In this document: piece after piece, positions 46,070 through 56,600 of the stretch | Layout: every line of letters begins with the position of its first letter | How positions within the stretch are numbered: position 1 is the first letter of the stretch | Source of the DNA: Ciona savignyi | Taxonomy: Eukaryota > Chordata > Ascidiacea > Phlebobranchia > Cionidae | Direction of reading: 5' to 3' | Length of the DNA stretch: 64,000 bases | NCBI GenBank assembly: GCA_000149265.1 | Contig: CH002036.1 | Location: 781,334 to 845,333 of the forward strand | Notes under the pieces: model-generated | Database searches by the model: none | Told to the model about the DNA's origin: nothing | Seen by the model: the letters and a program-made list of their open reading frames with translations, nothing else | Translations under genes and position numbers: made by a program

Positions 46070-46541
46070 ATGGCGTTGACGTGCTTGGTGTTATCCGTTT
46101 TAGTGGCAGACGCAAGAAAGTTGGATATCGGAAGGTAAAGTGATATTGAATCTGTGAATTCAGTCTTAGTAACTGCACTTCAACTTCCACTAAAACTTTA
46201 TATGGATTTTATTTATTTTCAACTGATTACCTCGATGGGTTAGTGTTCATTCACAGGGATAAACATGAATATCCTATCCTAGATGCCGAAGATTAACCCA
46301 CCTCGGGGCTACAAGATATACTTCCCCCGATCTTTCGTGGGAGACTGCCCCACATGATTGTGGGAGCTGGGGAATGCTTTCTCTCGCGGTTTGTCCAAGT
46401 CGCTGTCGAGCAGCATGCCACCAGTTGCTAGCCACCTTCCGACCGAGACCGATTTATTATGAAATTCAATTGTTCGATAAACTTACAAATGCAAACCGGA
46501 AGATGGATATCCCGGTTGCATGTAATTGCTTGTTAAAATAA
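46070..46541 (+). CDS. Secreted cysteine-rich protein, IL-17-like/cystine-knot candidate 2
   Basis: Encodes 107 aa in two exons, 46070-46134 and 46283-46541. A short signal peptide (MALTCLVLSVLVADA) is followed by RKLDIGR and, across the intron, CRRL. The mature part has seven cysteines: RCRR, HDCG, VCPSRC, AACH and the near-terminal C-x-C (DIPVACNCLLK). The block RPRPIYYEIQLFDK before the terminal C-x-C resembles the IL-17 signature, where a P-I-x-x-E-I-x-V-L strand leads to V-x-C-T-C-V. A W-containing segment upstream also fits that family. The role would be an extracellular cytokine-type ligand. The intron acceptor lies directly at a SINE-A tail (TATCCTATCCTAG). AATAAA lies at 46668. Family assignment is moderate; coding status is stronger because two paralogues support each other. 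Confidence 0.62.
46206..46282 (+). repeat. SINE family A tail fragment forming a splice acceptor
   Basis: ATTACCTCGATGGGTTAGTG joins directly to TTCACAGGGATAAACATGAATATCCTATCC, an internally deleted copy. Its final TATCCTATCCTAG supplies the AG used before exon 2 of the second cytokine-like gene. Confidence 0.55.
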
Positions 46542-48443
46542 GGATAGATCCTCACCCCCAAGTTGTATTATGTTCTATGATTCTAATGTCTTTGGCATAT
46601 ATTTAATTTTATTATTTGTATTTTGAGGATATATATTCACTTATTATATTCAATGCCGTATGTAACCAATAAATTAAATAAATTCAAATTTTATTTTCCT
46701 AATGTTAAGTTATCGGCCAATTATGTTATAATATGTTATATTATGTACAGACAGCATTTTTGTTTGGGATAATGTAGTTTTATCGTTTTTCCCTATTTTT
46801 AAATTTTAAAGAATCTCAGAGTCTAAGCCGACGTTGTTTGATTTCAATGGTTTCAAGGCTTGAACTACAAGAGTGAGAAAGTCTAGGCCAAATATACAAC
46901 ACACTCCATGAACTTTCAAAAAATGGTAATCCTACGATTGAAAGTGTGATAACGTCCTTCCGTTATCCACGATGATAAGCATTATTGTGTCCATTTGTAA
47001 AACGAATACCACATTTGCCAGGAACCCAATTCAAGTTTGTCCCTGCTGAATTAAAATACAAGCTTTGTATACTTAGAAGAAATGTTTGATTTTAATCCAG
47101 TTTTATTGTTGGCCTATATAAGAACACCACAATATGGTAAATTTCAGGAAAATTTAACCATATTGCCAAACTGTTTTTCAACATTTCCTTTTTTTGGTTG
47201 TAAAAAGTTTTACTTTTTCTGTTGTCCAATGCGAACTCTTCAGATAATTTTCTAATTTTTAATGTTCATTAAACATCGATATTTGGCCAGAAATACAGAA
47301 ATGAGCAGTATTTGTTAAATTTGAAGAGATTTCATAGGTAGTCGGTGATGTACTTAATATGTGAAAAGGATATCATCGCAGGCATTTGCCATTATTACAT
47401 TGGACAACAGAGCATAGAAAATGGCGAAATTACTGTGTAGCAAATTCGCGGCTTGTGTATTATTTGTTGCTTATTACATTAAGTTTTGTTAAATTGTTTT
47501 AGCAAGGCATAATTGCATTCTGCACAGCTGGCGCCTGTTCTAAAAACCCGTTTGTGTCTCACTTCCTGTGCGTGCCAACGGGATATAATCCCCATGCCAT
47601 ACGTTTTGCAAGCTGATGTTTTGTGTATAAAGTTTTTGCATTAATGATTATCAGAAACGCGTTCTGAAATGTAGACAAGCACTGCCTGCTTGAAGATGAT
47701 ATCTTCAAGCATGTATAATGAACCAGTTTAACTGCACGAATTGGATTGTATCAGCTTGCAATATATCAATAAAGAAGTTTTTATGATGTCGGATTGCCAC
47801 CTATTTTAGTCTTGGCTGAGGTCTGTTAGTTGGGGCAACCTCATGCCAGAATTAAGGCCCAAATTCAAGCCTGCCCTAAGAGAAAATAAGGAAGACCCCC
47901 ACAACTGAACAACGAAAATTCGTGTTTTTTATTTAAAAAACTTTTTGTTGGGGTAAAAGTGTTTGTGTCATTAAAACAAAGCAGCCGAGGTGAATTACCC
48001 TTGATAAATACGAACTTCCGTTGTGTTTAAAGTTAACTTATATTTAAATTATGTGGTTAATTTTTCGTTCTAGTTTTCATGATTAAAAAATGTGGTTCTA
48101 TTCTGATTCAAACAAAACAATCTCTCCGAACCGGTTTGGGGGTTCAGTTCCCTTTTTTCCTTAAACTAACCATGTTTTATTATTATTTCTTTTTTTTTTA
48201 TTTACCTGGCACTTAATTAAAAAAAAACATCCTGATCACAAACAAATATGCTAATATACGAACGGCTAGTTTGGATCCCACAACCTCACAGCTATTGGTC
48301 AGATGTGTTATCACTTATCACTGAACCACAATTTGTTTATATAATCACAAGGAAATTTAATTGTTTGCTTTATTTATAACCTTACTCTTGATTTGTGGTA
48401 TTATTGTTATGCGGTATCCTATGCACACAAACTCGTCATAGTA
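46542..48443. other. Intergenic DNA between the cytokine-like pair and the LINE
   Basis: No gene recognised. Contains a small reverse complementary pair (GAAGATGATATCTTC near 47692-47706) and otherwise AT-rich sequence. A decayed SINE-A unit remnant (ACGATTGAAAGTGTGATAACG) lies near 46935. Confidence 0.4.
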
Positions 48444-49275
48444 ATACACATGGCTTTCCAGCAACAAACTGGTTCTTAACACTGATAAAACAAAATACAT
48501 GTACTTTTCTAACTCCACTAAATCTACTTCGTTACCACCACCTCTCATTTCAATAAATAACTATAAAATTGAACAAGTCAACAGCTTTAAATTCCTTGGT
48601 CTAACTTTAAATGACAACCTTTCCTGGAAACCACACATGCAAATACTTCATAAGAAACTTAACACTAATTTACTCATGGTACGTAAAATAAAACCCCTTG
48701 TTGACCAACCCTCACTTCTTACATTATACCACTCACTAATATTAAGTCACATTCACTATTGCATATCCACCTGGTGTTATGGTAATAATCAAATGCTAAC
48801 CAAATTACAGCGAGTGTGCAATAAGTTCATTCGCCTAATATTTAACCTTGGTAAACGTGAAAATACAGTTTCTATAATGAGACAACATGGATTGTTAACA
48901 ATTCATGACATGCACAGATTAGAAATATTATCCATAATTGCACAAATGCCATAACAACACACTTCCACCTGCTCTCCACAATTGCATACCGAACAAACCT
49001 AAAACTACAATGAAAACAAGAAGCAATTCCCAATTTTTAATTCCTTTTTGTAACAAATCCCTATCCCAACAATCCCTGAAATACATAGGCCCAAAGTTTT
49101 GGCAACAGTTACCGAACAACATTCGCGAGATTAAATCGCTTAAAAAGTTTACCAAAGTTGTTAAACAACACCTCTTGGAAGACCCTCATCCGCATTCCGC
49201 TAGTTTCGCATTAATATAATATTATCGTTATTATATTATTAGTTTTTTTTTTGTTTTTTTTTTAAATAAATAAAT
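48444..49275 (+). mobile_element. 5'-truncated LINE copy (3' end only), ending at a gap
   Basis: From ATACACATGGC onward this matches 51239-52067 almost base for base, covering the C-terminal part of the reverse transcriptase frame (frame 48499-48954), the same downstream frameshift and the A/T-rich tail ending AAATAAATAAAT. Small differences appear only in the last 70 bases next to the gap. It may be a true truncated insertion or an assembly duplication. Confidence 0.75.
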
Positions 49276-49375
49276 NNNNNNNNNNNNNNNNNNNNNNNNN
49301 NNNNNNNNNNNNNNNNNNNNNNNNNNNNNNNNNNNNNNNNNNNNNNNNNNNNNNNNNNNNNNNNNNNNNNNNNNN
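49276..49375. other. Assembly gap (100 N)
   Basis: A run of exactly 100 N, the conventional size for a gap of unknown length, separating two LINE-derived segments. Confidence 0.99.
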
Positions 49376-52067
49376 GTTTTTGAATTACTATTTGTAGTTT
49401 TTCCCACTTTAACACCACACCTGAAACCCAACCCTAAATCATCGTTAATCTGCGGTGTTATCTATAGGTCTCCAAAACTGGATAAACAATCAAATTTAGT
49501 CTTTATGCACAAATTATCAGAATCACTTGAAAAAATTGACAACCGAAACTGTAACTGTATTATAGTTGGGGATTTTAATTATGACCTCCTCAATATTAAC
49601 AATAACACTGTCACTGATTTCACTAATACAATGCAGGACTTCTGCTATGAATCAATCATTAACAAACCAACCCGGTTTACAGACTCAGGTGCAACTGCAA
49701 TTGATCATATTTGGACCACTATTAAACCTCCATTAGTTAAAGCTTGCATTCTAACAGATACATTATCTGACCATTTACCAGTTATACTGGCACTGAGGCC
49801 TAATTCAGAAAACAATAGCAAATCTAATGGATCTCAATCTAGTTCAAGATCCTTCAGTGATGCAAATATAATCTCATTTAACAACAACCTACAACATCTT
49901 AACACGGACAATATATTTTGTGAATCAGATCCCGAACCTTGCATATTCCAACCTAATTGAGCAATACAATACAGAGTTTGAAAATAGCTTTCCACTAGTA
50001 TCCAACAAAGCACCTAAATACCACTTAAAGTGGTTCAATGAAGAAGTAAAGGAAATTAAATAAAACTAAAGCAAAAACTATACAAAAAATATATGGTGAA
50101 AAGAACAGTCTCTTCCAAATTGGAATACAATAAAGCTCGAAACTTGTACTATCACAAAATCCAAGATGCAAAAAAATGTCAGTATAGAAAAATTTTCAAG
50201 ACTAACAGAAATAACATAAAGGCTACATGGAGGACTATAAATGAACTACTCGGGAAATCTAAACCACAAATTTCGAAGTCATTTGAAATTGATGGATTAT
50301 CTACCAGCAACCCAATACACATTGCTAATCACTTTAATGATCATTTTTCAAATGTTGCAACTGAGTTGGTAAACCGGATTCCACCATCCACCTCACACCA
50401 CACAGATTACCTAAAATCCCAATCATCTTCCACCATGTATATATTCCCCCACTAGTCCACATGAGATTAAAACAATAATACTGGACCTAAAATCTAAATC
50501 CAGCAGCGGCTTAGATCATATCCCCTCAAAGGTTGTAAAATCCACACCAGTCAATATATTACAGGTACTATCTTATATATTTAACCTATCCTTACAATCA
50601 GGCAAATTTATAAATGACTTCAAAATTGCAAAAGTCATCCCAGTGTTTAAAAAAGGCAAGCACTCACTGATAAATAACTACCGACCGATTAGTCTACTTC
50701 CTTCATTTTCTAAAATAATAGAAAAATTAATGTACAACAGAACCCACTCTTTCTTAAGTCACAATAATGTACTTCATAACAATCAATTTGTATTTAGGAA
50801 AGCTCATTCAACTAGCCATGCTAGCAATCTCCTGGTTAATATAATATCTGATCATTTGGAAAATAAAAAATCTGTTATTGGTGTTTTTTTAGACCTGTCA
50901 AAAGCATTCGACACCATTGATCATGACATTTTGCTTAACAAAATGTCTCATTATGGCATCCGGGGTGTAGCACTGGATTGGTTCACCAGTTATTTATCAA
51001 ACCGACAACAAATTGTTGATTTTAATGGAGCTCTATCTTCCAACCTGAACCCAGTTAAATTAGGAGTTCCTCAGGGATCCATTCTAGGTCCTTTACTATT
51101 CCTTATATATATCAATGACCTGCCAAATTGCCTAACCCATAGCAAAGCCATTATGTTTGCAGATGACACCACCATTTTTACCCCTGGCCGCAACCAATCC
51201 ATTACCTGTGATAATGCCAATGCGGATCTAGACAGATTATACACATGGCTTTCCAGCAACAAACTGGTTCTTAACACTGATAAAACAAAATACATGTACT
51301 TTTCTAACTCCACTAAATCTACTTCGTTACCACCACCTCTCATTTCAATAAATAACTATAAAATTGAACAAGTCAACAGCTTTAAATTCCTTGGTCTAAC
51401 TTTAAATGACAACCTTTCCTGGAAACCACACATGCAAATACTTCATAAGAAACTTAACACTAATTTACTCATGGTACGTAAAATAAAACCCCTTGTTGAC
51501 CAACCCTCACTTCTTACATTATACCACTCACTAATATTAAGTCACATTCACTATTGCATATCCACCTGGTGTTATGGTAATAATCAAATGCTAACCAAAT
51601 TACAGCGAGTGTGCAATAAGTTCATTCGCCTAATATTTAACCTTGGTAAACGTGAAAATACAGTTTCTATAATGAGACAACATGGATTGTTAACAATTCA
51701 TGACATGCACAGATTAGAAATATTATCCATAATTGCACAAATGCCATAACAACACACTTCCACCTGCTCTCCACAATTGCATACCGAACAAACCTAAAAC
51801 TACAATGAAAACAAGAAGCAATTCCCAATTTTTAATTCCTTTTTGTAACAAATCCCTATCCCAACAATCCCTGAAATACATAGGCCCAAAGTTTTGGCAA
51901 CAGTTACCGAACAACATTCGCGAGATTAAATCGCTTAAAAAGTTTACCAAAGTTGTTAAACAACACCTCTTGGAAGACCCTCATCCGCTTCCCTAGTTTC
52001 CATTAATATAATATTATCGTTATTATATTATTAGTTTTTTTTTTGTTTTTTTTTTAAATAAATAAAT
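49376..52067 (+). mobile_element. Non-LTR retrotransposon (CR1/L2-like LINE), 5' incomplete and frame-broken
   Basis: The left part encodes the C-terminal half of an AP-type endonuclease (VGDFNYDLL, TAIDHIWT, SDHLPVIL; 49376-49960). After apparent frameshifts near 49930, 50060 and 50440 comes the reverse transcriptase: NNYRPISLLPSFSKIIEKL, DLSKAFDTIDHDILL, GVPQGSILGPLLF and the catalytic FADDT (frame 50643-51749). A further frameshift near 51740 separates the C-terminal region (SLKYIGPKFWQQLP). The 3' end is T-rich followed by AAATAAATAAAT. Target-primed reverse transcription would be its mechanism, but this copy cannot encode a complete protein. The clade call rests on motif style only. Confidence 0.85.
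50643..51749 (+). pseudogene. LINE reverse transcriptase domain (broken ORF2)
   Basis: An open frame of 368 codons covers fingers, palm and thumb. Palm Asp lies in DLSKAFDTIDH and the catalytic pair in FADDT. The reading frame enters from upstream of 50643, whose GTG is not a genuine start, and breaks shortly after the IIAQMP end. Endonuclease and C-terminal parts lie in other frames, so this is an inactive remnant. Confidence 0.85.
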
Positions 52068-53657
52068 CTCCTTTGCCATTTTAAAATTTCATGTACCTCT
52101 TGCCCTAATAAACTCAAATTTACTTCTTTTCCTTATCTATCTTCAAGTTTTGCATATATTTTACACATGCATGCATTTTCGTTGACTTGTTTTCACATTT
52201 CCCTAATAAAATCACATGCATGATTAGTTTCCAAATTTTGTTGTTTTTAAATTATGATCACCAAATTAAATCACAGTCTTGACTTTCTTTGCATGTTATC
52301 AATATTGATTTGCCTACACAAACACAAGTTTTATTTATGATGATGTTTTTTACAGTATTCTCTGTTACTTGGTAAGCCGTGGGCACATTTGGTTTTGTTT
52401 TTCTGTGAAATAGTTTTTGCCGGCCCTAACAGAGTTCTGTATTTTAAAGCTTATCACTTCAGTAGTTTTACTTGTTTTTGGTGTATAAAATATCTTTCAC
52501 CATCTGTGCACAACACACCCTGTCCCCTGATCTCTTTTTATTTCTATCTACTTTTCTATTTCTCTAATGTCTTGAAGCATTTTTACAACCATACTGCCAA
52601 GACATTATTGTTCCAGATATCCGGACACGGTAATTTCATCTACGAGGAGAAGGTCGTCCGTTTTTTCTTGCGTGGCTCCTCCTCCTCAAATTTACTGTTC
52701 GAGAGTTGGCGGTGTGATCCTAGAGACCTAGATGAAGATGGCATTCAATAATACACTAACATGTCACAACCAATTTTCATTGATATAATCGGATGCTTGC
52801 TGCAACCTTTTGTATTTTTCATTTTCTAGCAACCCTTTTTTGGCTTGCTATTTATTTATCTATTTATTATTATTTCTTATTTATTTACTTTAACATTTTG
52901 TTTGTTTTGTTCTTTTGTTTTGTTATTTATGGTGCACTAATGTAGTGCTCCTTTTTCACACTCTTAAATAAGTAATAAATCAAATGCATTAATGTTATGC
53001 AATTTGGGTGTTATAATAACAATATTTAATGTAAATATGCCCCGGTAAGTGTGCTTGAAACTAATAGTGTCATCTGACATTAGTGGAATTTCATTTTAGG
53101 GGTTTTTTCTTTTTCCACTCTGGTCCATGCTTTCGGGCCACACCTTCTCCTAAAGCCGGCTCCCCCACTGTACTGGTCGCGCTTTACCGCACACTCTTCT
53201 TCAGAGCTCTAAATCGTTTAGTCTTAATTAAATTTCGATTGCTAAATATTGTTCATTTACCTAGGTTTGGCGGCCGCGTCCGCTATATTCATTAATTTAT
53301 ATCCTTTTTTTTACTGACGTGTTCTAACGACTGTTCGTTTTGCCGTCTTTTCCCGTTCCTGTATCGTGATTATATTCGTTTGCCATTTTTAAAAACTGGG
53401 GCAAAAAATGAATAAACTAAACTAAAACTAACTAATATCACATGGTGTTTTCATGCTACGCAAAATGCTATGCTGTTAGGGTAGGTTAGTGATAAGTCAA
53501 ACATTTACATTTAATTTTGCTATTAGCGTAGAGAAGCAATTAAAATAAATGTTTATTAGTAGTTTTACGTTTATTAGTGATTATATTTTAAACTAAAAAG
53601 AAAACAAAATCTGCAAGCCAGTGTTAAATCTTCATTTGGATTAGTTATGGTTTGACT
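52068..53657. other. DNA between the LINE and the sugar transporter 3' end
   Basis: No complete gene. A possible orphan exon (about 52616-52751, plus) starts after TTGTTCCAG, reads GHGNFIYEEKVVRFFLRG and ends DLDEDGIQ before a stop. It has no identified partner exons. A GGCGGCCGCGTCCGC repeat lies at 53262-53400. Confidence 0.35.
53262..53400 (+). repeat. Dispersed GGCGGCCGCGTCCGC repeat, copy 2
   Basis: Matches 31552-31690: AGGTTTGGCGGCCGCGTCCGCTATAT, a T-rich stretch, TTCTAACGACTGTTCG and TTTTGCCGTCTTTTC. The GC-rich core stands out sharply from the AT-rich surroundings. Confidence 0.5.
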
Positions 53658-56600
53658 TTATTTTCCTTTAAAAAATTCCTGGATTTCTGCCGAGCTTTTT
53701 CCTTTGGTATTCGGCATGAATATAAGTTGGAAAATTAGGAAGAAGATCGAACAGCCCAACCAGATAGTCAATGCATATGGTCCCAGGTAGAGCTGCAAAA
53801 TGTAAAATATACAAATTTGTGAAATACTACCCGTTTTTGTATAATGGCAAGACGCTTAGTATGTATTGCTTGGCTAGTTTGTGTAAGTATTCGGTCATAA
53901 TGTAGTGGTGTGACTGTTAAAAGCAACTATTCCGATTACTTGTAAAACGATGCTTATCGAATATCCTGGATATAGCACATCAAACGTGGTTTCAATTATT
54001 CTCATACGTAAGTTCGAAATTTCACGGTACAGACTTGATAAACTGAGCAGTAATGTGAGGTAAATATATAAATAAGGCACACTACACATAGCATTCGTAA
54101 AGGCTGTAGTTTTTCTCGTTAGATGCTTAATCATACATATTGCACTACAATAGTTCCGATAGCCCAACAGTGGACATGGCGTTGTATGACTGATTATCCT
54201 TGTTATAACGCCCATTGCGCTTTCTCAATAACAGAGTAAAACACATAATAAATTAAATACATTTTGGTAATATTACATCAACACTATAAGAGTGAATCTC
54301 ACAGCTTCATACCTGCAGGTAAGGTGGCAAGAAAGCTACAAGCCAGGAACTTATCCACAGAATAACAGAACCAAATCCAAACATGGTCGGTCTTGTTTCT
54401 TCGATGGTCAGTTCAGACAAAATAGGGAAAAAAGCCGTATTTAATCCGCCTGACCACCTGAAGGTAATGACATAGGTTCTTATGTTGTTCAGGATGTGAA
54501 TTGCAATGGAAGTTGGGTTTTATGATTTGATAAAACAGCACACAAGCATCTTTTCAGCTTCAATAAAACGAGTAAAGGACAAATGTAAAATGAAATCTAC
54601 CGTGATGTTAATTTAACTGATTTTCAGTAATTTAAGTTAAAATGCCAGGTTGGATAAAAGTAAGAATGCAGTACTGCACCCCTAACCTCATTCCACAGTA
54701 CCAAAACTTGTATTTATATACAGTATAAATATATAACTTAGTCACAAATTACCATGCGGTATAGGATATTGCTTTAATACACACTTACGCAACGGTAAAA
54801 AGTGCAACTGCGACAATTGAAATAAAGGGCATCACTGTTGGTGCCAAGTGTTTTGTTGCCTGGCTTACTGTGAACAGGGCAAGTGCAAAGATGATGACAA
54901 CAGTGCTCCCAATCTGCATCTTGTATGACCCAAATCGATCGATCACCTTTGACTATTAAATGTGTATGATAGAATCGGGTGGGGAAAAAATTAGATGGGT
55001 TGCTCTATTTTATCACCAAATGTAACTTCCCGACAAGGTGCTGGCTCCTAACACCTGTCTTAATGAGAGGTTGCAGTATGCTTATATAGACGGCGTCTCT
55101 TATTCAGAGTTTGAAATAACGCGTCATTGTCCAAAACTTCATGAATTTATTCGAATTTGAATGATGGCGAAAACGAAAAGTCTTGAAATGACGGTTTTCT
55201 AAGGAAAAATATATGTACAAGTTAATGATCACAAAAATTACTATTTTAAGAAATAAACTCAATATTTACCAAATTGTGACTGAACAGGAGCCAAAGCACG
55301 TCATACACATCTTAACAATAACCGATAATTCCAAACCTACTAAAACTACCAATAGACCGATTACCTCACGATAATGCTCAGGCAGTAAAAAACTAGCGTT
55401 TTATAGTTCAGTGAAATTGTGGGAAAAAAGGGAATACAATAGCGATCTTATTCCCTCGTGACATCGATATAATATAAACAATAATGGCGACGATAAATCT
55501 TACACTCCCCCCCCAAATTGCGAGATCGTACAATTGAGCAATTAACAACTTAATTGATTTACGTCGCGTGTTAAGATTCATTCAATGACTGGGCTAATGC
55601 CCGCATTCTCGTTGATCTGTAGCGGGTCAACACTCTCATTGCGCACGTCCATAGCGGGTACTATGATACATAGTTTGTGCATCGGTCTCTTTAATTCGGT
55701 GTCACGTGCTTTGACTTGCACATTTCGAACTACACCGTGGCTGTCCGGGTACACGGAGGTGATTCTTCCAATGGACCATTGTGATCGTGGTGGTTGTGTT
55801 GTCCACCAAAAACACAACGTCTCCTATCTTCACGTTTTCTTTTCTGTTGTGCCATTTCTGGCGTGCGATGATAGTTCGGAGGTACTCTCCCGACCATCTG
55901 GCCCAAATTCGGTTGGCTAGATGTAGAACGTAGCACCAGCGGCGTCGAGCGTAACATTGCCGTTCATTGGTCAAAGTTGGAGGCAGCTCACTTGACGGGT
56001 TCACCTTGAGCAGGAGGTTCGGTTTTAATGGCGTCTCGCCATCGATATTCAGTGTAACGGGAGTGAGAGGTCGACAACTCAGTATTGCCTTGGACTCCAG
56101 CAGCAGGGTTGTCAGTTGATCATCGTTAAATGTCTTTTCACCTGAAATGGAAAGTAAAATCCGACGAACGGATCTAATCATTCTTTCCCAGGCTCCACCC
56201 ATGTGTGAAGCGCAGGGAGGGTTGAAATTGCATTGAATTTCGCGTTGTAGAACAAAGTCATGTATTTGATTTTGGTTCCATTCCTGGATGTCGGAGTAAA
56301 TGTGAGACGGGTTTCCTTGTCGAGCAATAAATCGTCGCAATGCATTAATCAGTGCGTTAGTTGAGTTTGTATCAAGTTTGTTATTGGTGGCCGCTCTCCA
56401 ATCAATAAAATGTTGAGATTGAACATACCTTATCAGTGACCTCTTGGCGTGGGCAATTTCGGCGACTGTTAGACGAAAGGAAACTGGTTCTGGAACTCCA
56501 TTCATTGCACGTGCTCGGGGATGCGCTCCAAATCTCAATATCCACGCAACTGCGGCCTTCAAGCAATGCCAATTAGAATAGTGCGTTATCAGGATATCAG

